The translations under genes were made by a program, and so were the position numbers. This document shows positions 21,301 through 34,050 of a stretch of 64,000 nt of DNA, piece by piece. The DNA comes from Bryum argenteum (lineage: Eukaryota > Streptophyta > Bryopsida > Bryales > Bryaceae): positions 607,409 to 671,408 of the forward strand of contig CM073328.1 of the NCBI GenBank assembly GCA_037043015.1, in the 5' to 3' direction. The notes below the pieces were generated by a model. That model ran no database searches and was not told where the DNA came from. It saw only the letters and a program-made list of their open reading frames with translations. The first letter of the stretch is position 1. Each line of letters opens with the position of its first letter.

Positions 21301-24300
21301 ATAATCTTTTTGACTCTTCTGTTGCCCATATATCTGACAGGTCACGACGTACGTGAACTTCATACTAGCGGCTGCGAGATTTTGCTGCATCTTGTTCTTT
21401 CGGTTCGCGTCTATAAATTCATGCTCAGAACCCATAGAGCCGGCTCTGCTATTGATACTACTGGATCGTTCTAGAAGCTCTCTAATCCCCATAAAATCAG
21501 TCTCGTCAGCTGTGTCTAGAAAAGCCTGAACTTCGAGCGCCCTGCATAGAAAAGAGGAGAATATCCCTGTCAAAATTGTAACGCCCTAGGACACTTCTAA
21601 CTGATGTATGGAAGTGGAGAAAATGAACATATTACTGTGAGCAATTCATGATAGGTAAGAGCCTCAAGAGTCAAAGGCTTGTAATATGCTTGAATACAAC
21701 CAATACGAAAGGTGATCACGTTACTTTCTAGTATTCCGCTGGAATTACAAAACGGCAAGATTCAATTCAGAATGATGATAAGACAGAACCTTTCGTAGTA
21801 CATCATTCCACGCACAGTGCGCGCAAGCGTCTGCCCTCTGTAAGAAGCCCAAAGTCGTAGTTCCATTGCATCATTGTGTTCCCACAACAGAATTTCCGAT
21901 GTTAGACCCTGTCTTGCCATACGCTCCAGGAAGTTCGTCCAGTCCTCTGAGAATTATCACAAAAAAGTCAGCCCGGGTCTCCGTGCAAACGTTCTACATC
22001 AGGCTATGACTGGTTTGACAGAGAAACTTCGTATTTCTAGAAGACGCTTGCACCCACTTCATCAAACTAGACGGGAAATTTAACCAAGAATCCATTACCG
22101 TACTTTCTGACCAGACCTTGTTTTCTGGTTCTAGATTTTCACGATTCTTTTGTGTAACTTGGCTTTCCAAATGCAGAGACGTTCCAAAGGATTCAAAGTA
22201 AACAATGAGTTTGCTTTGAACCAGTATGCTCTAAAGGCATTGGATGAAGCAGCTGGGTACCTGGGAAAACCTTTTGTAGATAAAATAGTATAGAAATACC
22301 ATCCTCATTCTCTTCTTTCAATGCCTTCTTGCTGAAGATAACTTCCTCAGAGTAGTATGGTGTCAGGACGCTGAATGCCAGCATCCGATCCACCTACACA
22401 TCACATTGTTAAACGATCACAGCATAAGTAGAGGGCCTTCCAGAAAGTTGAGCAAGTGAGTTAGGATGTTTACGACCGCAAGGTCTGTGTTCGCGCAATA
22501 GCTGGTTCAGCCGGTGACTTAAAAACACAAAATTTTGCAAACCAAAGGAGGAAGACAAATCGTTCGAGAAAGATCAACGCAGGAACGATCAACCAGGATA
22601 CATTGAAAAGGAATGAACATCAAGAACATAAAGTCACGTAATGTCCCGCTTACTCTGCATTTCGTGCATTACTTAGATATCTACCTGATCACATTATTTT
22701 GGTAAATAAATAATCATTAGTTACGAACACGAGATGGACTCATTCAACATGTTCACTCTTTCTCTCTATTAAAAACAAGAACTATCGAAGGCAAAGTGAA
22801 AGCATAGTATTATACTCCCTCCGTCTCAGAAAAACACCTTGATTTGCTAGAATCTGAAGGTAAAACACCTTGATTTGCTAGAATCTGAAGGTCTAGATTA
22901 CTTATTGATATAGTTGGATATGGTTTGGATGGTCTTGATTACTCCTTAATATCAAATGTTGGTATTATTGTGAGACGGGCGTTTGAACCAAATCATGGTG
23001 TTTTTCTGAGACGGAGGGAGTAACACGGTATTGAAAGAACCTGTGGCGCTCGCGGCATGGTCATAAAGAGGGAGTTACTGAAAAAAGAGATTCGCCGCCT
23101 GGCCTCTAATCCATTGGGCACGTTGAGCAGAGGGTCACTTGTGCTCAACGTTGTATGGAGTCTCCGAAGGTGCTTAAAAAACACTTCGTTGTCTACAGTA
23201 TCTGGAAGTACAACGGCATCCATAAACAGCTCCGTTCCTTTGTTCTTCTCACGAAGGTGCTCTTTAACGATTTCCTTCATAGCAGAATCTCTTGGAAAAT
23301 CTTCTACTGCACTCTCGTACAAACTTTGCAGAGCGTCCACCACCTAGAAGGCATAAATCAGACCGTTACAGACAAAGAAAACTCGGTTAGACATTAATGC
23401 ATCCTACATATTGGATGATCTTAGTTTTGCATCGTCCAGTTGCTGCTTCAATGATCGACATTGTTCCACAAGAGGACAGACACTCATAGTAACACCTGCT
23501 GGCCTATGTCATTAGCTCTTTATTTTTCTGACCTCAATATCAGCACTTGTGCACTGAAACCCGACCTCTAATACTGCATAAGGTTCACAATGAGCAGCAC
23601 AAACAAAGGCATCATTCATATCATCTTTTCCAGTAAAATATTGAATAAACTAACCTTTTGAATTTGCCGAGCGGATGGCCTAGTCATTAGAACTTCAACC
23701 AGGTGCACAATTCGTCCATGGATCGTTAAGAGTTCTCTAACAAGAAAGGTTGATGTAAACCGTCCATTATTAATCGAACTTTGAATCTCCTCAAAAATGA
23801 TGTCCATTATCTTGAACTCCACTGATTCGGGCTTCAATAGCTGCTCGAGTAGTAAAAACCTGATACTCTCGTAGCACTCTATGACTGCACTCTTTCGATA
23901 CTCATTCTTACTAATTAAAGCCCATAACATTTTGTCATTTCCCTTGAAGTAGCGAACGTCATTAATCAATGTTTGCAGGATCTGCAGGAAAGATCATGCC
24001 ACACCATACTGTGAGCGCTAAATCATCTCTTTCATACACAGGAAGCATCCTAGAACTTTGATAAGGAACTCAAACGAAAATCGAGGAAAATTGTAAGCTC
24101 CACAATCCCCGTAGAGGTCGTAAGCCTTTGTCAACAACACCTTGTCCTACTGAAGAGACAAGTTAGGCACCCAGATGAATCCTTCAGAATCTATTATGAA
24201 GCATGCGAAGTCACTCTCGAAATATCCTTAGCTCACAAAAATTATGCTTCCAGATTAAATGGTCATAACGAATAGTGCAAGATCTTAACTAGGCTGATGA

Positions 24301-27300
24301 AATTGAAAAGTTAACTTGGGAGTCGGTTGTTGACTGCGAAGCAAATGTTAGAGTGGCATGTTGCAAACCTGATTCGCTAGCAATGAAGAAGGCCACCGGA
24401 AAAATTTCAACCTTCCACTGGAAAAAGCTCCAACGTTTGGGACTTCCAAAAGCTCCAATTCCCTGCATGTAGTAACAGAGTCAAGGGATGCATTGATCTG
24501 AAAACTTAGTCCAATTTATGAGATTTACGTAGGAGAAATTAAATTCTTCGCTACTTGTTACGCATTTGGTACAAAACATAGACCTTTTAGGCGAATCAAG
24601 ACACAATAGTAAGTAGCAACTATGAAAATTTCTGCAGCGTTTTTTTTAATGACAGTGGATAATACTGCACACGAGATGCAACCTGTCGCTTATGAGGTCC
24701 TCGTCTCGAAAGGTATGTACGATTGTGTTCCACACATGAGCAAATCGTCCCCCCTCGATATCAGCCCATTCCACCTGCCAATATACAACTCAAAGAATAA
24801 ATTAACCAGGTAAACCGCGTGCAAAGTTCGAAAGAAAGTGACAATTTACATTTATATGCATATACTCGAACATTAACTACGGTGTGGTAGATAGGCCATC
24901 TTTGAAGTCGCTTCATAGAAAGTTCCAACCATGGTCACCAACCAATGAAATACTTACATTCGCCAGAAACAAAATTTCGAAACGAGATGTGATACCTTGT
25001 CATGTATTGCAGACCAACCATATCTGAGCCTGATTCGCTTGATGAGGTCCTTCACATTTTCCCACAAACTGCTCCGAAGAAGATATCAACATTATTGAAT
25101 TTCGTAGAGTATAGTGTTTTCGCAGAAGCCCAGAGCATTAAAAACTATTACTGTAAATAGCATGGAAAACCTGGACCATGATCCCTCCACTTGCTTTTAT
25201 GCAAAAGAAAGAATTGATGAAAAGACTACGAAAAGCCAGAATATCATTGAACACTTAAGACGAATATTGAAACCAAGAGTTCGCCAAGTGAAACCATTTG
25301 TAGGATCTTCAGAACAGGAAAAGGGCAAGTTCGACCAACAAACACTCTTTGCCTTCTGTAAGAGTAATATTAACTGGTGTAAGAGCTGTGAGTCACCACA
25401 GTGCATTCTCGATACAAAGAGAGGTAACTGATAAATGCAAAGAGCAAGATCCTTACTTCAGATGTCCCGTGTCTTTTGGCATAAGACTGAAATTAAAGGC
25501 AGTCGGAAAGATCTTGAATCGTAACCTCAGTTGGTGTACATTTCGAATCTGACAAGCCAAAACACAAGGTCCAATCTTAGATGCATGCCTATGAGACACA
25601 AGCCTGCGGTACGGGCCAGGAGAAAATATTCTCCTGTATCTGAGACCTTCCTTAAAGAACTGTACAATTTAGACGGTGAAGCATTCTCGAATTACGAATA
25701 TCAAGTCATCTTACGAGAGTGCGTTGGGTCGTGTTTAAAACCACAACACGGTAAAATGAGCTAGACAATTGTGATTTTGAAAGGCAAACCTCGCCAAGAT
25801 GCTGAAGGAGCCCCACAAAAGCTCCAACTCCAGAAGACCATATGGAATACCAGATTTGGATATCCATAAAGTAAATCTATTTCAAAGCATCCAACTTGAA
25901 GATTCAGGGATTGCCAAAAAGCTCCGTCAAGGATGTGATATATAAGAAACTCTCTGCAGAACTGCATCCTAACCCCCATTGGCACCAAACTGCAAACCCA
26001 AAATGTAAATTCAACGAGCTAGAACTACATGGTCCATTACCCGAATTTATAGCTTCAGATGGCACGAACAAGGTTTTCACAACTAATGTTGTTTGTACTC
26101 TACAGCTTTGTAAGCTTCAAGTAGTGAGCATCTAAAGCGTGTAGTCGCATGTCAAAGCGTGGAGTTTCAGATGAAACTTAACCGGCAGATTTTACCCCGA
26201 AGATATTATAAATGTCTGACGAAGTAAATTGTTACTAATATCATCTACTTTAGAGATCTATACTTGAAAATTTCATGCAGAACACTTGGTGTCCTGTAGC
26301 TTTACGAGTAAGAGATTTCTTGATGAAGATCTTACGTAGTCAATGAAACTTGAAACCCAAACATTGCTTCTAATACAGAGGACATTTTCTTGTCCATTTC
26401 ATGAACTCTATCCTCATGCGTTTAAAAGTTGCAGACCATTCATGACCATTTGAGAGGTTGCAAAGCGTAACATAAACCCCAGGTACGAGTTCAAGTTAGC
26501 TCACCAATAGTACAGGTGTCCATAATGCGACTATTGCTGCTCGATGACCTGCAAAAGACCGATCATTCGGAGAGAAATCACCTTCTAGCAGAAAAAAAAT
26601 GAGCTTGTGAACGGTGAAATACGATGAGAAACGGTGGAATGGTGATGCAGTTTCAAGTATAGACAAGCTAAAATATTCAAACTCAAACACAAGGATAATA
26701 GTTACCATAGATTGCCATACTTCAACAATGGATTCGCTAGACGAGGTGGTTCATATACTAACGAAATCCATGTAGGGGCAAATCATACCATTAGGGAAAA
26801 ACTCGTGCCATCGATATTCCACGTTTGTAGCTCGAAGAATTTGCTTGGTTGGTGCGATCAAAGGTCTAATCTGTCCACCACCGCAATAGATAATATGAAT
26901 AAGGTGGGGAAATCCGACGTCAAAAGCATCTTACTAAAAGGATCTCAGATAAGAATGACCGACAAACAGATCTTATTAAAGCAGAGTCTCAACTTGAAGT
27001 TTAGAGATCAGAACGACTCGATGATCTAACGCTAAACTTGATACCTGAAGCCAGTAGCTGAAGGAGCATTTGGAGGCAAATACAGAGAGCCAAAACAAAG
27101 TGTATCTGGCATCAGTTACGGTAAAAACACTGTCAGTATAAGGAGTAACTGCAGAAAGTGCAAGAGGTTCATAACACAGGTACGTCTGGAGGACGTTGAC
27201 AATGTGAGGCCTTCATAGCAGGATTGCAGAGAACCTATCCCAACTAATTGTAGTACACTGAGATATTTTTTTAACAAACAAGGTAGGACGTAAATGAGGG

Positions 27301-30300
27301 TGAAAATTAGTTCGTTGAACTGTCACCCTCATTATTATATAGATACTCACTTTAAGTTATCAGATAAACCTTCTCGTAGACCTCGGGCGACAAACAGTCG
27401 ACTCTGCACACATTACAACAGAAGTTGTGAAACCCTACAAAATCAATCCTCCCCATTTTATGGGGAAGAATCTGACATTCATGAAACCGCCCATTGATCA
27501 TGAGATGCCGGACTAGCAGGTTTAGGTGCCCATTTTAACTGAAAGTAAATCTGCATAATGTCAACACACTTCATTTCGTCAGATACGAAGACCTACGCCG
27601 ATTTGGTCCATCTAACAAATATGCCAGTTTAAGTTCTTAGCTGAAGCAACCGAAGCAGGCGAATTAGTAGAACAAAAGTTCATACCTGAAACCACCATGT
27701 CAGAACATGAAAAAGCCTCCAGTTTGAGTTCTCGATAAAATTACGCACCCAGGGCAAAATGAAAAGCGCAAGAGCAAGAACCTCTGGTACAATAAAGGCT
27801 GCAGCTATGTACAAGTACTCATAGAGCCTATCGTATGCATAACCAGTCCAATACTGATCAATGTTTCGCTGCCACCACATCCTCCTGCTCAAGTCAAAGT
27901 TAATCGAATTGCAATTACTACAATGTTCATACGTCAGGATGCAGTGCAACAGAATACTGTAAAAGAAACCGTGCCTATGGAAGAATTCCTTGAATATGAA
28001 TAGTCAAATATCTACAACTGCGTCCAAGAATCTCGACAGTATGAAATCAATCTTCACATTGGTTGTAAGAAGATTACTATCCTCGCCAACATTACACGAC
28101 ACTGGAAAGGTTGTCAAGGAAGGATTCATACCTGTAGTAAATGATGAAGAGGATGGCCCATGTAGCGGCTACCATCAGTTTCAGACACATTCGCACTCCA
28201 GTAAATAACGTTTCTCTCGAGACAAGGCTGTATTGGCTGCCAATGTCGAGCAAAGCTGCACATTTAGGGTTCATCGATTCACAGCCCACAATGTACCAGA
28301 TGGATTTCAGTAGACAGTAACAAAGTAATAGCGGCAAAGAAGACAAAAATTTGATGAGTTTCATAGTGTACTGGAAATTAAGGATGAATAAGCAAATAGA
28401 AAATTAAAGAAGAAGAAGATTGATGCCAGTCTTCGACCTGTCAGGGAGCAGTGGCAGTCAACCATAAACTTTTGTACCTTGTAAAACTCGCAACAGTGAC
28501 CAAGTGATGAAGATGCTCAAGAAACGTGCTAGAGGGTCCGGCTTCTGCAACTCAATCCAAGGTGGACCGCCGTTGTGCCACAGTATTATAACAGAGGCCT
28601 GACAATAACCAAGGTCAAAAGATTGAGTGCCATATCTAGAATACAGGATTGTTGGCCTTACACTCCTGATTTTAGATTAACGTTCGTACCCTGAATTTAC
28701 GTGTCGCAATCTAACTTACGAAAATATTCAGGTTTTTTATTGACGGAGACACAGATACTAAACACTCAGACAGTCAAATGCTGTAGCGAACACCTGAGTA
28801 TGTTCGCTGCAGAGAAAGTTTTGGTGAAAGTATGATAATCACTAATGACATTGGAAGCGCAATGATGACAGAACAGTCCAAGTTGGATTAGCCGCCTACC
28901 TGAAGAATGAGGATGTGCGCTACCCACAAGCGATCGAAGTTACGGAAGATGTACCAGAATGAGCGTTGCTCAACATAAAATGTCTTTCCCACCTTGTGAT
29001 GTTGTACCTTTGTTCCGCGATTCTACCAGGACCACAAATCATTAGCAGGAAAGGACTGAATAAGATACACTTTTGACTTGAGTGACATCAAGAGTAAGAT
29101 TGTGATCGGCTACTTAAGCTAAGCACGGGGGACAACATATCAAGTGGAACATACTACGTAGCCGAAGACAACAATTGATTGCAAAGCACAATCTAACAAA
29201 TTCGTCACGATCAGACCGAAATTCTCCTCCAGTCAGACTATTGATGCACACATACACATGATAAATGACTTTCGACAATACAGGCAAGTAAACATTAGGA
29301 GTCAGCTTAAAGCCTTACAAGATAGCCTTTCTCTCGAACAGGCTTGGCAAGGTAGGTGCACTCTGGGTTGAATGGCCACCCTAGTTGTTCAAAGCAGCGG
29401 GAGCTCCTGCGCACTATCTTAGTGAGCACAAGAAGAAATTGAAGTCCCTCACCATAAACACGTTGTTGCATGATCATCGTATTAGTTTGAGTGGCTCCCA
29501 CGAATACCGTTCTTGTTACCAATGAATCTGCTGAAATTCAAGTAAATGGAATATACAAACTTGAAGCTTAGCCAGTATATTCTAACTGGTCAATGGTTGC
29601 AATTACCAAAAATATTCATTCATATCATCATAATTCCTCCAAGATGAGTGAGGAGCTGCTCCACCATTGTTGGAATCTGCCTCCTGTATATGAACGACAA
29701 ATGAAGGTCATCATTCGGCAAGGCCTTATTATGAAGGTACAACGGAATCACATCCTGTAATGAACAATAGATGCTACAAAAACCTAAGCTTCTTCCGCTT
29801 ATCCAGGATCTGCAGAGTATCAATGATTATTCTATTTTTTTCATGAGAGACTAGCTACATAAACAAGACCTCTAAAAAAATCCTAACTTAGCTTTTCAGT
29901 ATGTTGTATCATATTAGTGATGCAATTATCAGTACGCAATATCTGGAGAGAAAAAGAAATCTTACCGCTTTAACCACCTTGTATATGGGACTAATAACGT
30001 TGTTAAGAAAACCGTTTGGTCCTTCGTAATGAGCCCTAGGCATCCCTCCTTGCACCTCAATATCATCCTCAAATGTGTTGTTTAGCACTATGTTTAGATC
30101 AACAAGCATCTGCAAGACAAACATCAAGATGCTCATTTCCAATTTGATAGAAGTAACAGAAATCAGGAGACTGAAAGTGCATATCAGAGGTGAACATCTC
30201 TTAGAGAGGATGCACGGCTTATGTGAACACTAGCTCACAAGAAAATATTATGATACCTTCTAACATCTTTTCAGATATGTTAGCACTGATCTAGTTCGAC

Positions 30301-32623
30301 ACTCTCTGTCAACTACTGCTGAAGCAGAAGTTCCTTACGAAAGATATAGAAGTAGCAAATACCGAATTTTCATAACATCAATTGAGACGGTGAAGAAGTT
30401 TTACGTGATGATATATAAAACATAGACACTCGGGCATGAATCTTAAATTGGCGGCCTCTCCCCAGATCAGGAGGAATAGACACGTATACATCAACTCACG
30501 CCCCATTTGCTCCTGCTGATCTTCTTCCTCTTCTGGCCGGTCTCGTCGTCCTCGACGCAATCGTCTTTTTTTCCTAAGGCTGAGGAACCAACGCCAAGAA
30601 GAATGAGTCTAATATCATCCTGAGAATGGCATGAACAGAACGCTACGTCGACTTCCAAGTACTGGAGTCAGTGAATTCTCAACTAGAAAAACTTAAGATT
30701 GAATTATATGTGTAATAGATGTATACATTCATAAGAAGTCCTGTAACCTGTATTTCAACTTACGAAGGACACTCACATATGCAGAATTGGCTCAAACTAG
30801 AGGAGATTTGATAAAATGTGTACATTACGAAGAATGTTAAACTGAAGGACTTATCGTTTGACGATGTGTTCCTTGCTGACATCATTGTTACTATAGAAAC
30901 GAACTTAAAGGAGCACAAAAACTCAGAGAAAAGAAAAATACTGAAATAGTACACAGTCTATTTCGTGATACAAACAAGCATCTAAAACCTCCAATGTGCG
31001 AGGAGTACAATGCAGATATTCAGACGAGCTGTCAAACCCTCAAACCGTTCTCACGATTATCTGATAAGACAGAATACAAACAGAATACAGACACCCAGAT
31101 GGAGTTGATTATGGAGATAAGAGTAACCAACAATCATGAAAAACATTTGAGGCCAGATAACCACTATTGAGGAGACGACACACATTGTATCCGATAAAAT
31201 CTACTCGCAAATAGCATTAAGAGACCTTAAGGTGGGCAACAGATTCTACAAGAGACTCCAAGAAGTGTTTAAGACATTACTGCATGTTGTTGTTGCAACC
31301 GATGAACCTGCACCATTTAGCGTAATTTCCCGTCACCTTCTTTCGGATCCTCGTAACAACATCAGCTTTCAGCTGCAATCATTCAACCAGAAAGTTCATG
31401 AATTGTGCACCTGTAACGAGTGAGACAACAGGAGAAACGAAAGCTTCTGAGAACAAAAAACTGGTGGGAAAATATGGAAATTTCAATTTCATGCTCAAGG
31501 AGTTACAATAATTTTGCAGTGACATAAAACACAAGAATTTAAGCTAGAATTGGAGTCAAATCTCGCATAAAATATCAATTACAAGTGTACAGTCACAGCT
31601 TTAACAAAGACTAATTTACTTTTGCTTCATGATAGGTCTCAAGATACTGACTGAGGAAGTGTTGCAGTGATGTTCCTACACTTGATTGCCACAAACGCTT
31701 AAAGGATGCTTGCAGTATGGCTATACCTCAGTGTCAGTGAAAGACGTCGGTTCTGAACTTGGTTCTGGAAATAAGTGCATCAACCCATTGGCAATAAGTA
31801 ATACAAGATGCTCTCGCTGATTCCTCACATTGTCTGCCTGTTCAGGTGGCAAGGAGCGCTTGAGGAATATAGTCATGATAAATCAAGCTAGTATCTGACA
31901 ACATTGCTTGTAATCACTAAGCACTGAGCTAAACACCAAATGAAAGAGTTGAAAATTCAGTAAAAGCTGATCATGAGGAGGCGTAGAGGTTAACCTGAAA
32001 ACCAAAGAATCTACCGAGCCAGTCCAGCATATCTGATTCATCGTCCCACGTCCGAAGATCTGGCGGGACAGGTAGTTTCTTCAGAACAGCCACGGCTTCC
32101 TTCACCTACAAAACCATAGATAGTGATTTTAGCTCTCCAAGTTAGTGAGCTACACACATAAGCCTAACAATCTCCGTACATTCCTAGCATCACCTTCTAA
32201 TACTTCTGTTAACGCAAATTTGCGTCCTTCATTCAGAATCACTGTTAAGGAACCTTATTGATATATCAAAGGCAGCGCTGCAGATTGAACTTCTATACAA
32301 ATTAAAAGTCCAACTGCTTCGTGTGAACTCCAAAATTGCTCAACCCGATTCCATCTCCGACAATGTAGAGTTGAAAGTCCAGAGTGAATTGCTTGTCTGC
32401 CTCTCCAATTCGACTTACTAAATCGAACACAGAGTACACGAGCACGAATCCTCTCAAACAGCAAGCGAGACGCCCGGTTCACACTCTAGGTTGTGCACAG
32501 GCCAAAACCAGGGTCTCGATTAGGTACAGATTGGCAACGTACCTCTTGAAACGCCATCCCGGCATGCTCTCTCCAAATAAACGGATAGTCCACTGGCAGA
32601 ATATTGTATGCAGGATCCGCCAT
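18366..32623 (-). CDS. Callose synthase (1,3-beta-glucan synthase, GSL/CalS family, closest in style to CalS12/GSL5)
   Basis: This multi-exon gene encodes a plasma-membrane GT48 enzyme that polymerises UDP-glucose into callose. Translation starts at 32623 ([14 protein letters not shown]). Exons recognised, in transcript order: 32543-32623, 31996-32105, about 31726-31850, 31290-31415, 30380-30590, 29960-30120, 29607-29690, 29320-29420, 28890-29030, 28470-28610, 28130-28220, 27686-27895, 27055-27140, 26790-26875, 26506-26560, 25789-25880, 25457-25551, 24994-25073, 24683-24774, 24369-24462, 24076-24150, 23655-23981, 23041-23343, 22261-22393, 21790-21946, 21040-21541, 20520-20885, 19725-20222, 18366-19320. 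Hallmarks: [115 protein letters not shown], then a multi-spanning C-terminus ending KGKSAHAD. No stop or frameshift was seen in these exons. The early exons are placed approximately. The N-terminus is of the CalS11/12 type; in Arabidopsis those genes have very few introns, so about 28 introns here is notable. Confidence 0.93.
22815..23020. mobile_element. Stowaway-type MITE in a callose synthase intron
   Basis: The element begins CTCCCTCCGTCTCAG and ends with its inverted copy. The first 24 bases are a perfect terminal inverted repeat, extending to about 32 with one mismatch. It is flanked by TA on both sides (22813-22814 and 23021-23022), the Tc1/mariner target-site duplication. It is 206 bp long with no coding capacity, and a 31-bp segment is tandemly duplicated just inside the left end. 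It lies in the intron between the exons at 23041 and 22393, only about 20 bases from the donor of the upstream exon. Confidence 0.93.
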
Positions 32624-34050
32624 CTTCTCCGTCCTGGATTGAAATCGCAAAATCTGGATTGCACTCGGGTCTAATAGTGCACTTTGTCAAGGCCATGAAT
32701 TAGGCGGCACAGTACCGTCCCGTGCCACCGGCAGCAAAGTAGCCTGACTGCGTACATCTCCTCGTCACAATCGCTGAAGCGTTTCTTATCGAGCCGTCAC
32801 TCCAAATAAATGATCAATACTCATAATCAACTGCAAAACAGTTCAAATTACAGCGCCTCAGAATAAAATCATCAACCATTCTGCCTCGTCAAATTGGATA
32901 GAACTAATTAAGAAACGAAACTGATTGACCATCGGTATATTCCATTTGATAGAGAGAAACCGGCGACATGTTCCTTATAGATACTTCATTCAAGCTGACA
33001 TTTTCTACTCAAATCGAATCAAAACCATAGTACAGCGCAATTTTCGACTTCCTTCTACCTCTCTCGCTGTAAGCCGAACAAGCACCAAGGCCTAAATTGA
33101 TCAATTATCTCGTACTATAAAGAAAGAAAATTCAAAATTCGACACTCAATTTGTGAATTCATGGACAGTACTTGAAACAAAGCAGATATCTCCGACCTTC
33201 CACAGTACCTTGCCGATAGGAGCTTGTTGTGATCGTCGGAACTTCAGGAGACATTCTATCTCTATCAATTTTGATAATTATTTCGTTAACGAAGACGACG
33301 AGGTCGTGAGGCACCGCTTTTGTGAAAAAGATCGCGGCTATGGAGTCGTGCCTAAGAAGACGACCACTCTTGAGGTCCGAAATGAACACCACAGGTACAT
33401 TCTAAGGTGTACTGGTCTTGTTCGTCTGCATGGGACTTCCCCGACAAACTCATATCTACCAATTAGCAATATTCCAGGATGTAAGTAGATTTCGGGACGA
33501 TTTTGTTGTCAGGGATGGAATGGGGACTGTGCCTTAGCCTGCACTTGAAATCTAGGAAAACGTTAAGATTATTCGGCGCTGAATGACCTATTCATCTGAC
33601 ATGGGGTACCCACCTGCATGCATGAAAGTGTGAGCCTGTTGAACAGTCAATGGCGTACCTCCTGGCATGCATATAATTGATGATTAGACAATAAAGCGAA
33701 GAAATGGTTCTGGTTTTGAAATGGCCAGACGATAATTTCATCTGTCCTTCTTGATTCAAGTGACAAGAATGAAACGGATTGTGAGGGTGTTGGTGCAGAT
33801 GCCCATATTTTTGTGGCCTTTATATAATATAATATATACCGTGGTATACACTGTACATTGTCTGTGCTATGTAATGTCATCCCTTCAAACTCTGTAATAT
33901 GACTTTTGTAATGTCACCCATCCAACCTTTACTATGTCACCTCCTAGCTATATAATACCACCACTCCTCTCTTTGTAACGTCATCCCTACACCTTCTCAC
34001 CATGGGCTTGGGCTTAGCCACCATGAGCAATTGTATTCTATCATGATCTT
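32624..34050. other. Upstream region of the callose synthase gene
   Basis: This should hold the 5' UTR and promoter of the minus-strand callose synthase. Overlapping open frames on both strands at 33153-33488 (plus) and 33159-33392 (minus) have no domain I recognise. A TATATAATATAATATATAC stretch lies near 33822-33840. No confident promoter element could be called. Confidence 0.35.

Noticed and set aside
33153..33488. A 111-codon plus-strand gene upstream of callose synthase
   Set aside because: No recognisable domain, no splice or codon-bias support, and an equally good open frame lies on the opposite strand.
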